The notes under the pieces were generated by a model. That model ran no database searches, was not told where the DNA came from, and was given only the letters and a program-made list of their open reading frames with translations. Below are positions 1 through 7,255 of a stretch of 64,000 bases of DNA, one piece after another; the stretch's first letter is position 1, and each line of letters starts with the position of its first letter. The position numbers and the translations under genes were made by a program. The DNA comes from Labedella gwakjiensis (lineage in GTDB: Bacteria; Actinomycetota; Actinomycetes; Actinomycetales; Microbacteriaceae): assembly GCF_003014675.1 (NCBI RefSeq), contig NZ_PYAU01000001.1, positions 496,001-560,000 of the forward strand, written 5' to 3'.

Positions 1-948
1 ATCCGTCACCAGAGCCGCGATCGCGAGGGTGTGGGTCCGCGAGAGGGACACGCCGAACTCCCCACGCGCGACCAGGCGGATGATGCGATGGCGGAGCGCC
101 GCGGGGTTGGCGGAGAGCGGGCCGACATCCACAGAGAGCCCGGCCTCCGCCGGCTCGCAGATCTCCTCGATGAACTCCTCGATCATCTCGTCGAACGCCT
201 CGGCGTCCTCTCTCGCCTGCTCCGCCGTGCGGGCGAGGGCCTCGGCGATACCCGGCCCGAGCTCGGCCTCGAGAACGGGCAGCACGCGTGTGCGCACCCG
301 CACGCGGGCGAAGGAGTCGTCGGTGTTGTGGGGGTCCTCCCACGGTTCGACGCCCAGTTCCGCGACCGCGGCCCGCGTCTCGGATCTCCGGACGGAGAGG
401 AAGGGGCGGATGAGTCGCCCCGTCACCTCGGCCATGCCCTTGAGGCTTCCCGAACCCGAACCGCGCGCGAGGCCGAGGAGCACGGTCTCCGCTTGGTCGT
501 CGAGCGTGTGGCCGAGGAGGACGGCCGAGGCGTCCCACCGCTCGGCCGCGTCGTCGAGCGCCTCGTAGCGCGCGGACCGCGCGGCGGCCTCCGGTCCTCC
601 GCCGCCGTCGACGACGACCGACACGACCTCGGCATCGAGACCGAGCGAGCGGACCGCATCCGCCGCCCGCTGCGCGACCTCCGTCGATGCGGGCTGTAGC
701 CCATGATCGACGATCGTGGCGATCGGCCGGATCCCGATCTCGGACGCTGCGTGGGCCGTGGCTGCGGCGAGAGCGAGCGAGTCGGCTCCCCCGCTCACCG
801 CGACGACGACCCTCGGCCTGTCCTCGCCCTCCGCCGGGTCGAGGCGCAGCGACGACAGCGCACGCACGACCTCGCGAGAGAGTCGATGGACGGTCGGAGG
901 GGCGACCGGACGCGGGCCGCGGGACGTCGAAGACGAGGAGTCGGACAC
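1..948 (-). CDS. tilS: tRNA(Ile)-lysidine synthase TilS (3' end outside window)
   Basis: Modifies C34 of the CAU-anticodon tRNA-Ile to lysidine using ATP and lysine, so that AUA is read as isoleucine; acts in the cytoplasm. 316 codons are visible and the reading frame runs off the left edge, so the C-terminal tRNA-binding part is missing. The N-type ATP pyrophosphatase P-loop SGGADS lies at residues 52-57, followed by the TilS-typical HTLDDQAETVLLGLARGSG and an RPFL segment. GTG at 948 is chosen as start because a TAGCGT -10 box ends exactly 6 nt before it, which implies a leaderless mRNA. It is divergent from ppa, with a palindrome in between. In many actinobacteria tilS is followed by hpt and ftsH, which would lie left of the window. 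Confidence 0.93.
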   Translation of the reverse strand, partial: MSDSSSSTSRGPRPVAPPTVHRLSREVVRALSSLRLDPAEGEDRPRVVVAVSGGADSLALAAATAHAASEIGIRPIATIVDHGLQPASTEVAQRAADAVRSLGLDAEVVSVVVDGGGGPEAAARSARYEALDDAAERWDASAVLLGHTLDDQAETVLLGLARGSGSGSLKGMAEVTGRLIRPFLSVRRSETRAAVAELGVEPWEDPHNTDDSFARVRVRTRVLPVLEAELGPGIAEALARTAEQAREDAEAFDEMIEEFIEEICEPAEAGLSVDVGPLSANPAALRHRIIRLVARGEFGVSLSRTHTLAIAALVTD

Positions 949-954
949 GAGGCA

Positions 955-960
955 ACGCTA
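955..960 (-). promoter_or_regulatory. -10 box TAGCGT of leaderless tilS
   Basis: TAGCGT on the minus strand is followed by exactly 6 nt and then the GTG start of tilS. This fits a transcript beginning at or next to the start codon. The expected -35 region falls on the palindrome at 976-1000. Confidence 0.55.
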
Positions 961-975
961 GTAGACCGCGACGGA

Positions 976-1000
976 TGATTTCTACACTGCGTAGAAATCA
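976..1000. promoter_or_regulatory. perfect 10-bp inverted repeat between tilS and ppa
   Basis: The arms TGATTTCTAC and GTAGAAATCA are exact reverse complements around a 5-nt ACTGC spacer. The element sits where the -35 of the leaderless tilS promoter is expected and about 110 bp upstream of ppa. It is AT-rich against a GC-rich background and has no T-tract, so an operator for a dimeric repressor is more likely than a terminator. The regulator is unknown. Confidence 0.5.
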
Positions 1001-1111
1001 GTGCACGAGAGGCCCACAACCCCCGAAAGGCCGCTGAAGCGATCCGTTAGTGTGGAGGACGCCGGCGCACGACCGGTTCGAACAGCATCCGAACACAAGG
1101 AGAAGCGCCGC

Positions 1112-1606
1112 ATGGCCGCATACGACGTCGTCGTGGAGATCCCCAAGGGCAGCCGCAACAAGTACGAAGTCGATCACGAGACGGGCCGGGTGTACCTCGA
1201 CCGCGTCCTCTTCACCGCCTTCGTCTACCCCGTCGACTACGGCTACTTCGAGAACACACTCGGTCTCGACGGCGACCCCGTGGACGCCCTCGTGCTCCTC
1301 GAGTACCCCGTCTTCCCCGGCGTGGGCGTGAAGGTGCGCCCCGTCGGCGTCCTCAACATGAGCGACGAGGCCGGATCCGACGCGAAGGTCGTCGTGGTCC
1401 CCCACAAGGATCCGCGCTGGAACCACATCCAGGACATCACCGACGTCCCCGAGCAGACGCGCAACGAGCTCGAGCACTTCTTCGCCCGCTACAAGGACCT
1501 CGAGCCGAACAAGTGGGTCAAGATCGAGGGGTGGGGCAACGCCGCCGAGGCCGAGGAGATCGTCAAGGCCGGCTTCGCGAAGCTGGAGGCCGACGGCTCG
1601 CACTGA
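1112..1606 (+). CDS. ppa: inorganic pyrophosphatase (family I)
   Basis: Hydrolyses pyrophosphate to two phosphates with Mg2+, pulling biosynthetic reactions forward in the cytoplasm. The 164 residues match the usual length of bacterial family I enzymes. The signature D-G-D-P-V-D lies at residues 53-58, preceded by the conserved KGSRNKYEVD (12-21) and YPVDYG (39-44). ATG 1112 is chosen over an upstream in-frame ATG at 1001 because the protein then begins directly at the conserved domain and a GGAG-type ribosome site (AAGGAGAAG) lies just upstream. A TAGTGT hexamer near 1047 is a candidate -10, giving a leader of about 60 nt. A strong hairpin follows the stop. Confidence 0.96.
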   Translation: MAAYDVVVEIPKGSRNKYEVDHETGRVYLDRVLFTAFVYPVDYGYFENTLGLDGDPVDALVLLEYPVFPGVGVKVRPVGVLNMSDEAGSDAKVVVVPHKDPRWNHIQDITDVPEQTRNELEHFFARYKDLEPNKWVKIEGWGNAAEAEEIVKAGFAKLEADGSH

Positions 1607-1621
1607 GTCCCTGCCACCCGT

Positions 1622-1669
1622 ATCGACGAAGGGCGTCGCACTCGTTCGAGTGCGGCGCCCTTCGTCGAT
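1622..1669. terminator. bidirectional terminator between ppa and the M23 peptidase gene
   Basis: A 14-bp outer stem (ATCGACGAAGGGCG with its complement) encloses a second stem, CACTCG-TT-CGAGTG. It lies between convergent genes and can serve both, although no long T-tract follows. Confidence 0.75.
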
Positions 1670-1678
1670 GTCAAGGTT

Positions 1679-3040
1679 CTAGAGCGAGACCCCTCGGTCG
1701 CGCATGAAGCTCACCGGGTTGTAGGCGACGCCGTTCACGCGCGTCTCGAAGTGCACGTGCGGCCCCGTCGAGTTGCCCGTACTGCCCATGGCGGCGATGT
1801 TCTGACCGGCGGAGACGGTCTGGCCGTAGCGGACGTAGATCCCGCCGGGGTTGATGTGCCCGTATGCCGTGCTGATTCCGCCGCTGTGCGAGATGCGGAT
1901 GAAGTTGCCGTAGCCGCCGTTCACCCCCGCATAGGTCACCGTTCCAGCGGACGCCGCGTAGATCGGCGTGCCGTAGCCGTTCGCGATGTCGACACCGGGG
2001 TGGGTCGTGCTGCCGACGCCTCCCGGGCTCTTGCGCGGTCCGAAGCCGGAACTGATCCAGCCGGAGGCGGGGCGAGCCCAGCCGCCACCGCCCACGGCTC
2101 CGCCACCGCCACCGCCGCCACCGCCGCCGCTGCCGCCGCCACCACCGTTGTTGTTGTTCTTGGCGGCCTCTGCTGCGGCCTTCGCCGCAGCGGCAGCCGC
2201 GGCAGCCGCGGCAGCCGCCTTGCGCTTGCGCTCCTCTTCGACACCCTTCTTATAGGCGTCGATCGTCTTCGAGGTGGTGTCCTCGAGAGCGGCGAGCTGA
2301 GCCTCGAGCTCGACCTTCTTGTCCTGCTGCTCGGCGAGCGCGGCTGCAGCGGCGTCCGCCGCGGCCTGCGCCGCGACCATGGCTTCTTCCGCGAGGCCGC
2401 GGAGCCGCTCTCGCTCGTCCCGAGCAGATTGCGCCTGGTCACTGAGTGACTGGGCTGTGTTGCGCGCGTTCACGGCCTGGTCGTAGACCGACCGGTTGTG
2501 CTCGAGGAGCTTGCTCATCGTGCCGAGGGCGCCGAGGAGAGCGTCGGGGCTCGCCGAGGCATCGAAGAAGAGGCTGAGCGAGACATCGCTTCCTCCGCTG
2601 CGGTAGAGCTGGGCGGCGACCTGACCGGCCTTCGCGATCGATTCGTCGGCCTCGACCTTCTTGTCGTCGGCCTGTGACTGGAGAGAATCGGCGCGCACGG
2701 CGGCGTCGTCGAACGCCTGCTGAGCGGTGAAGTACTCCTCGCCCTTCTTCTCGGCCTCTGCCTGCGTCGCCGCGACCTGAGATTCGAGATCGGAGATGAG
2801 CTGCTTGATGGAGGTCACCTGGGCCGCCGCGGCCGCCTGGTTCTTCTTCGCCTTCTCGACGTCGTCCCACGACGGATACTTCGCGGCCCACGCCGGCGTG
2901 ACACCGGCGACGACAGCCGCGGCGGCGAAGACGCCGACCGCCCCGATGGCGAGGACCTGCCGCCTGGACGTGTCGCCGTTCGGAGTGCGGCGAGACCGCC
3001 AGCGGAACACGCTGCCGCGCTTCGCCTTACCTTCAGACAT
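1679..3040 (-). CDS. secreted M23 peptidoglycan hydrolase with coiled coil (EnvC/NlpD-like)
   Basis: Predicted to cut peptidoglycan cross-links or to activate another hydrolase outside the membrane. In the 453 residues: an N-terminal SRRQVLAIG (25-33) before a hydrophobic stretch ending in AWA looks like a Tat signal; about 60-280 is an Ala/Glu/Lys/Gln-rich coiled coil; then comes a long Ala, Asn and Gly low-complexity linker; the M23 domain is at about 320-453. Zinc ligands are H347 and D351 in HPGVD and the HVH pair at 428-430. ATG 3040 has GAGG 6 nt upstream, so it is preferred over GTG 3043. The coiled coil plus LytM layout is that of cell-separation factors, and an amidase activator is the main alternative to an active enzyme. 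The zinc-binding residues look intact. Confidence 0.88.
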   Translation of the reverse strand: MSEGKAKRGSVFRWRSRRTPNGDTSRRQVLAIGAVGVFAAAAVVAGVTPAWAAKYPSWDDVEKAKKNQAAAAAQVTSIKQLISDLESQVAATQAEAEKKGEEYFTAQQAFDDAAVRADSLQSQADDKKVEADESIAKAGQVAAQLYRSGGSDVSLSLFFDASASPDALLGALGTMSKLLEHNRSVYDQAVNARNTAQSLSDQAQSARDERERLRGLAEEAMVAAQAAADAAAAALAEQQDKKVELEAQLAALEDTTSKTIDAYKKGVEEERKRKAAAAAAAAAAAAKAAAEAAKNNNNGGGGGSGGGGGGGGGGAVGGGGWARPASGWISSGFGPRKSPGGVGSTTHPGVDIANGYGTPIYAASAGTVTYAGVNGGYGNFIRISHSGGISTAYGHINPGGIYVRYGQTVSAGQNIAAMGSTGNSTGPHVHFETRVNGVAYNPVSFMRDRGVSL

Positions 3041-3308
3041 CACTCACCTCAACCGGATTCACATCAGTCACATTGACAACATCTTCAACACTAACGATCG
3101 GCCCGGAGAAAGCCAGACCCCCGATCGCGTGCCGAATCCGCCGCGTCGGGCACGAATCTAGACCGATCAGGCCACCGACGCCCGCATATCCGCTGGCCGG
3201 TCGGAACTCCGGACGCACCCGGCGAGCGGCGTTCCGAGCCCGTTTTGGTATTCCACGCCTCCACCCGTATGCTTGTACGCCGGTAGCCCTTGAGCTTTCG
3301 AGCTCGTC

Positions 3309-3381
3309 GGCCCCATCGTTTAGTGGCCTAGGACACCGCCCTTTCACGGCGGCAGCACGGGTTCGAATCCCGTTGGGGTCA
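3309..3381 (+). tRNA. tRNA-Glu (anticodon TTC)
   Basis: A cloverleaf can be drawn by hand: acceptor GGCCCCA/TGGGGTC with one G-T pair, anticodon loop CTTTCAC giving TTC, T arm ACGGG-TTCGAAT-CCCGT and discriminator A3381. CCA is not encoded. It is the first of three tRNA genes on the same strand. Confidence 0.95.
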
Positions 3382-3466
3382 CGTGAAAAATCACGGTGAC
3401 GGTTACCACTACAATTGAAGAGAACGACAGCAAGACCAGAAACACAGCAACACAGCAACACATCAT

Positions 3467-3540
3467 GGCCCTGTAGCGCAGTTGGTTAGCGTGCCGCCCT
3501 GTCACGGCGGAGGTCGCGGGTTCAAGTCCCGTCAGGGTCG
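3467..3540 (+). tRNA. tRNA-Asp (anticodon GTC)
   Basis: Acceptor GGCCCTG/CAGGGTC, anticodon loop CTGTCAC giving GTC, T loop TTCAAGT, discriminator G3540. CCA follows in the DNA at 3541-3543. Confidence 0.95.
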
Positions 3541-3552
3541 CCATGGTGAGGG

Positions 3553-3579
3553 ACCCTTCCGAATACGGGAGGGTTTCTT
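3553..3579 (+). terminator. short hairpin with T-rich tail after tRNA-Asp
   Basis: ACCCTTCC pairs with GGGAGGGT (one wobble) around GAATAC and is followed by TTTCTT. It suggests that tRNA-Asp ends its own transcript. Confidence 0.5.
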
Positions 3580-3656
3580 ACCAGTGGGACCAGAAACATG
3601 ATTCACGGAGCGAGCGATCCACGGAACGCTTTCGTTCCGGGCATACGCGTCCCAAC

Positions 3657-3729
3657 GGCTCTGTAGCTCAGTTGGTAGAGCGCACGACTGAAAATCGTGA
3701 GGTCACGGGATCGACGCCCGTCGGAGCCA
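3657..3729 (+). tRNA. tRNA-Phe (anticodon GAA) with unusual T loop
   Basis: Acceptor GGCTCTG/CGGAGCC, D arm GCTC/GAGC, anticodon stem CACGA/TCGTG with loop CTGAAAA giving GAA, T stem ACGGG/CCCGT. The T loop reads ATCGACG, so position 54 is A instead of the near-universal T. The discriminator is A3729 and CCA is not encoded. Confidence 0.93.
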
Positions 3730-3731
3730 CT

Positions 3732-3773
3732 CGGCCCCTTTCTCAGGCTTCTACTGAGATCGGGGCCGTTTTT
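3732..3773 (+). terminator. rho-independent terminator after tRNA-Phe
   Basis: CGGCCCC pairs with GGGGCCG. An inner TCTCAG/CTGAGA stem sits in the loop, and TTTTT follows at once. A textbook intrinsic terminator. Confidence 0.9.
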
Positions 3774-4090
3774 CTTTTCCGCGGCCCGCCGAACCAGCTC
3801 GAGTGACGACGCAGCCCGCCTCGGCTTGTCCCCCTTTTATCCGACATACGCAGGCTTGCAATCCAATTGCTAGGTGAACTAGCTTTTAGGCAGATGGAAC
3901 TCCCGTCGCCGTCACGCCGATGTACATCGATGTCGTGGGTGCGTGGCCACCATCATTTCGGGAGATAGAGGGTCGGTGTTCGGGTCACCGACCCTCTATC
4001 GCTTTAACGATCGACCTCACGACGGATCGCCGTCACCCCAGTGGCCGGCCTGCAGCCGCCCATCGGCGAGCGGCCTCACCAGGGATCGCG
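3774..4090. other. gene-less gap with palindromes and an orphan hairpin
   Basis: I find no coding region here. The gap holds GCTAG-GTGAA-CTAGC followed by TTTT (3869-3887), the 12-bp palindrome CGATGTACATCG (3918-3929), and a 15-bp perfect stem GATAGAGGGTCGGTG with its complement at 3964-4000. The last may end the minus-strand gene at 4091 or a short plus-strand transcript. A TTGCAA at 3856 with TAGCTT 18 nt downstream is a possible promoter. Confidence 0.45.
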
Positions 4091-4405
4091 TCAGGCGTCG
4101 AAGCCGAGGTCGAAATAGGTGCTCGTGTCGTCGTAGACGACGGCCGGGTCGATCGAACGCACACGTGCCATGGCGGCGACCGGCCGGGCCCGACGCTCGA
4201 GATCCGGGGCATCCACCGAGGCGACCGGCGTCGACGGGCCGATCAGCATCGACGCCTGCCTCGTCGAACCGTCCGACTGGATGACGTCGACACTGACGAG
4301 TTCAGGATCGTGGGACTCGGCTATGGCGAGAGCATGCTCCATCAGGTCCTCGCCGACGCGATCGTCGACCACGAATGTTTCGGAGCCGTAGACGATGCGT
4401 TTCAT
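4091..4405 (-). CDS. hypothetical protein, 104 aa
   Basis: I do not recognise the family. The product is small, acidic and soluble, with no signal peptide or membrane segment; it opens MKRIVYGSETFVVDD and ends in a Tyr/Phe/Asp-rich tail. A short beta-type start followed by an Asp/Glu-rich helix is plausible. ATG 4405 is chosen because AGGAGCAAGGTGG lies just upstream, which is an unusually good ribosome site; longer in-frame starts lack one and add Arg-rich, non-protein-like sequence. The gene stands alone, divergent from the 4529 gene. Codon use matches the neighbours, so I take it as real. Confidence 0.75.
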   Translation of the reverse strand: MKRIVYGSETFVVDDRVGEDLMEHALAIAESHDPELVSVDVIQSDGSTRQASMLIGPSTPVASVDAPDLERRARPVAAMARVRSIDPAVVYDDTSTYFDLGFDA

Positions 4406-4516
4406 GGGTTCCACCTTGCTCCTCCGGCCGCTGCCGGACAACCGGTTGCTTCTCGGCCGGACATGAGTGACGCGTGAGGCTCGGCGCCACCCGGTGACGC
4501 GGACCCGCGCGACTGT

Positions 4517-4522
4517 TACCGT
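4517..4522 (+). promoter_or_regulatory. -10 box TACCGT of the leaderless 4529 gene
   Basis: TACCGT is followed by 6 nt (CGGCGC) and then ATG 4529. No ribosome site fits between them. Confidence 0.55.
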
Positions 4523-4528
4523 CGGCGC

Positions 4529-4726
4529 ATGAGCGAACAGAACCAGGGCGAACCGAGCCACGACGAGAAGCGACACGAACAACTCACCCGCGCAGAGAAG
4601 TCGACGGAGGCCGACGCCGCCCCACGCATCGAGGTGACGGAGAAGGACGACGGCGTCACGCGCATCGATGTTTCCGACCAGGCCGCAGTGCGCCCGGGGG
4701 AACGTGAGGAGTCCGACGGGTCATGA
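4529..4726 (+). CDS. small acidic hypothetical protein, 65 aa
   Basis: The product is very hydrophilic (Glu/Asp/Arg/Lys-rich, no Cys), opens MSEQNQGEPSH and is probably disordered except for a short IEVTEKDDGVTRIDV segment that could form a beta hairpin. No known domain is visible. The ATG sits 6 nt behind a TACCGT -10 box, so the mRNA is likely leaderless. Its TGA overlaps the ATG of the following HhH-GPD gene (ATGA), which implies translational coupling and one operon. A link to DNA repair is inferred from that coupling only. Confidence 0.7.
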   Translation: MSEQNQGEPSHDEKRHEQLTRAEKSTEADAAPRIEVTEKDDGVTRIDVSDQAAVRPGEREESDGS

Positions 4727-5295
4727 CCGCGCTCCACATCACGGGGAACGACGAGGCCGACCGGCTCCTCACGGACGACCCCCTCGCGCTGCTCATCGGG
4801 ATGCTCCTCGACCAGCAGATCGCGATGGAGACGGCTTTCGCCGGACCGGCGAAGATCCGCTCCCGCCTGGCCTCGTTCGATGCGGCGACGATCGCCGACG
4901 CCGATCCGGAGTCCTTCGTGGAGCTCTTCCGCGAGACTCCGGCGGTGCACCGCTTCCCCGGCTCGATGGCCGCCCGCGTGCAGGAGCTGTGCCGTACAGT
5001 CGTCGACGAGTGGGACGGTGATGCGTCCGCCATCTGGACGTCGGGCTCCCCGACGGGCGCGGAAGTGCTGGAGCGCCTGAAGGCGCTCCCGGGTTTCGGG
5101 GACCAGAAGGCCCGCATCTTCCTCGCCCTGCTCGGGAAGCAGCGCGGACTCGAGGCGACGGGATGGCGCGAGGCGGCCGGAGCGTACGGCGAGGACGGCT
5201 CCTACCGCTCGGTCGCCGACATCGTCGACGCCGATTCCCTCACACGCGTGCGAGAGACGAAGCGCGCCGCGAAGGCGGCTGCCCGGAAGAACTGA
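4723..5295 (+). CDS. HhH-GPD-type base excision repair protein
   Basis: Likely a DNA glycosylase-like protein of the HhH-GPD superfamily. Its 190 residues are shorter than Nth or MutY and carry no iron-sulfur cluster cysteines. The helix-hairpin-helix is seen as LPGFGDQKA (122-130), preceded by the family's N-terminal DDPLALLIGMLLDQQIAME (18-36). A catalytic Lys as in bifunctional glycosylases is not evident; an Asp downstream of the hairpin is also not obvious, so activity is uncertain. The start overlaps the previous stop by 4 bp. A strong hairpin at 5318-5349 ends the two-gene unit. The family is common in actinobacteria and its substrate is unknown to me. Confidence 0.87.
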   Translation: MTALHITGNDEADRLLTDDPLALLIGMLLDQQIAMETAFAGPAKIRSRLASFDAATIADADPESFVELFRETPAVHRFPGSMAARVQELCRTVVDEWDGDASAIWTSGSPTGAEVLERLKALPGFGDQKARIFLALLGKQRGLEATGWREAAGAYGEDGSYRSVADIVDADSLTRVRETKRAAKAAARKN

Positions 5296-5317
5296 GGACG
5301 GACCCTCTCCGGATAGC

Positions 5318-5349
5318 ACGACGCCGCCCGGTCTCCCGGGCGGCGTCGT
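5318..5349. terminator. hairpin between convergent genes
   Basis: A 14-bp perfect GC-rich stem (ACGACGCCGCCCGG with its complement) and a 4-nt loop. It lies between the repair gene and the minus-strand 65-aa gene. Confidence 0.7.
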
Positions 5350-5365
5350 CGTATTGCACGGGCGT

Positions 5366-5563
5366 TCAGGCCCCGTCTTCGCGGGCCCGGCTCGCCGGCG
5401 AGGACGAGACGTCTTCTCCGTACTCCTGGAGGACATCGGCCGGATCGATCACCGTCGACTCCTGCACGGGCTCGTCGTTCTCGCGCAGGTACTCGGCCTC
5501 TTCGTCCGCCGTCCCCTCAGACTCGGCCGGGGTGTCGCTCGTGGTTCCGAATGTGTCGCTCAT
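5366..5563 (-). CDS. small acidic hypothetical protein, 65 aa
   Basis: Opens MSDTFGTTSDTPAESEG. Glu and Asp dominate and there is no hydrophobic core, so it is probably disordered. No family recognised. ATG 5563 is chosen because GAAAGGA lies about 8 nt upstream; the longer in-frame version adds an Arg-rich stretch with no ribosome site. It faces the repair gene across a terminator and lies divergent from another tiny acidic gene at 5731, with which it shares the MSD start and composition but no clear alignment. Confidence 0.65.
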   Translation of the reverse strand: MSDTFGTTSDTPAESEGTADEEAEYLRENDEPVQESTVIDPADVLQEYGEDVSSSPASRAREDGA

Positions 5564-5718
5564 CGCGCACGTCCTTTCTCTCGGGGATTCCCGACGATAG
5601 GCGCGAACGGTGGCGGTCGACGCGGCCTTGACGACCTGCCCGGCCGGACATAGCACCGCGGAGGCTCCCACTCGAGCCAGGCCCTGTCAACCACGTCGAC
5701 GCCTCGACGGGACAGGCA

Positions 5719-5724
5719 TACCGT
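5719..5724 (+). promoter_or_regulatory. -10 box TACCGT before the 51-aa gene
   Basis: TACCGT, then CGAGGA (6 nt), then ATG 5731. The same spacing occurs at the 4529 gene. Confidence 0.5.
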
Positions 5725-5730
5725 CGAGGA

Positions 5731-5886
5731 ATGAGCGATTACAGCAGCCCGTCCCCCGAGGACGAGGTACAGGGCACGGAAGACAACGGCAGCGACGACA
5801 ACGTCAAGGCCGGTTCGGGCACGGACGAGGACACCGTCTCGGGTGGCGAGCCCGAGCAGCCGGAGGAGACGGGAAGCCCCCAATAG
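5731..5886 (+). CDS. very small acidic hypothetical protein, 51 aa
   Basis: Opens MSDYSSPSPEDE. Of the 51 residues most are Glu, Asp, Gly, Ser or Thr; there is no hydrophobic segment. It ends GSPQ. Its reality is supported by the -10 box 6 nt before the ATG and by a good terminator directly after the stop; composition alone would not prove it. Function unknown. It may be a disordered stress-type peptide like its neighbours at 4529 and 5366. Confidence 0.6.
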   Translation: MSDYSSPSPEDEVQGTEDNGSDDNVKAGSGTDEDTVSGGEPEQPEETGSPQ

Positions 5887-5900
5887 GCGAAGAACAGGAG

Positions 5901-5938
5901 ACGGAGGGATGGCCGCTCGGCGGCCGTCCCTCCGTCTT
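5901..5938 (+). terminator. intrinsic terminator after the 51-aa gene
   Basis: ACGGAGGGA pairs with TCCCTCCGT, with an inner GGCCGC/GCGGCC stem, followed by CTTT. Confidence 0.75.
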
Positions 5939-6053
5939 TGCCGTATATACCCCCATCGGTGAACGCATCCCCGTAGCCTGAAAACATCTGGAGCATCAGG
6001 GCTCACTCCGCGGCTGGGAAGTCGACCGACCAGCAGGAGAACCTTTCCCCTTT

Positions 6054-7154
6054 ATGGATAATGCGATCACCACCGCCGGCGCGATTCGGCGCACCAAGCC
6101 CCGTACGAGCGCCCCCGGCGACACGACCCGCAGCTTCGCAGCCGTGTCGCGAGTGGTCAAGGAGACGAACCTCCTCGAGCGCACTCGCCTCTTCTACATC
6201 CTTCTCTTCTCCGTCCTCATGGTCGCCCTCGGTGGAGCGATCGCCGGCTTCTTCCTGCTCGGGGACTCGTGGTTCCAGCTGCTCATCGCAGCGGCTCTCG
6301 GCCTGATCTTCACGCAGTTCGCCTTCCTCGCCCACGAGGCCTCGCACCGTCAGGTGTTCGTCTCAGGGCGCGCCAACGACCGTGCCGGACGCTTCATCGC
6401 CACGGCCATCGTCGGCATCAGCTACGCCTGGTGGATGAACAAGCACTCCCGCCACCACGCCAACCCCAACAAGGTGGGCAAGGACCCGGACATCGACGTC
6501 GACACGATCTCGTTCCAGGAGGCGGACGCGGCAAAGGCGAAGGGCGTGCTGGCGCTCATCACGCGCAAGCAGGGCTACCTCTTCTTCCCGCTCCTGACCC
6601 TCGAGGGCATCAACCTCCACATCCTCGGTCTCCGGGCGCTCATCACCCGCGAGCCCGTCAAGGGTCGCTGGATCGAGCTCTCCGCGATCGCCGTACGCTT
6701 CGCCGTCTACGTCGGTGCGATCTTCTGGTTCCTGCCCCTCGGTATGGCTTTCGCCTTCATCGGCGTGCAGCTCGCCGTGTTCGGCGTCTACATGGGAGCG
6801 TCCTTCGCCCCGAACCACAAGGGAATGCCGCTCGTCGGCCCGGAGGAGAAGCTCGACTTCTTCGCCAAGCAGGTCCGCACCTCACGCAACATCAGCGGCG
6901 GCGTCTGGGCGAGCGCCTTCATGGGTGGGCTCAACTACCAGATCGAGCACCACCTGTTCCCGAACATGCCTCGACCGCACCTCGCGAAGGCCCGTGAGAT
7001 CGTCCGCGAACACTGCGCGACCCTCGGAGTCCCATATACGGAGACGACGCTCATCCAGTCGTACGGAATCGTGATCGCCTACCTGAACCGCGTGGGCCTG
7101 TCCGCACGCGACCCGTTCGATTGCCCGATGGTGAACAAGTTCCGGCGCGCCTGA
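6054..7154 (+). CDS. membrane fatty acid desaturase (acyl-CoA/acyl-lipid type)
   Basis: Introduces a double bond into fatty acyl chains using a di-iron centre, O2 and an electron donor at the cytoplasmic face of the membrane. The three histidine boxes are visible: HEASH (94-98), HSRHH (131-135) and QIEHH (296-300). Two pairs of hydrophobic segments (about 47-95 and 215-255) flank them. The 366 residues fit actinobacterial DesA3-like enzymes. Transcribed alone and ended by a hairpin at 7194-7230. It lies just upstream of a cold-shock gene, which fits a role in membrane fluidity, though this is inference. Double-bond position and substrate cannot be read from sequence. Confidence 0.92.
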   Translation: MDNAITTAGAIRRTKPRTSAPGDTTRSFAAVSRVVKETNLLERTRLFYILLFSVLMVALGGAIAGFFLLGDSWFQLLIAAALGLIFTQFAFLAHEASHRQVFVSGRANDRAGRFIATAIVGISYAWWMNKHSRHHANPNKVGKDPDIDVDTISFQEADAAKAKGVLALITRKQGYLFFPLLTLEGINLHILGLRALITREPVKGRWIELSAIAVRFAVYVGAIFWFLPLGMAFAFIGVQLAVFGVYMGASFAPNHKGMPLVGPEEKLDFFAKQVRTSRNISGGVWASAFMGGLNYQIEHHLFPNMPRPHLAKAREIVREHCATLGVPYTETTLIQSYGIVIAYLNRVGLSARDPFDCPMVNKFRRA

Positions 7155-7193
7155 CGACCGATCACGCAACCGAGATCCACGCCGATCTCCTCC

Positions 7194-7230
7194 GCCCCGT
7201 GCACGCCTCTCCCCGAGGTTTGCACGGGGC
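7194..7230 (+). terminator. hairpin after the desaturase gene
   Basis: GCCCCGTGCA pairs perfectly with TGCACGGGGC around a 17-nt loop; only a weak T-tail follows. Confidence 0.6.
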
Positions 7231-7255
7231 GGTTCCGTTGTGGGCCAGGGTGCGC

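Noticed and set aside
3033-3461. Minus-strand open frame across tRNA-Glu
   Set aside because: Overlaps a complete tRNA gene and shows no protein-like composition.
3309-3729. tRNA cluster as a phage or island attachment site
   Set aside because: No integrase gene and no repeated tRNA 3' end is seen nearby.
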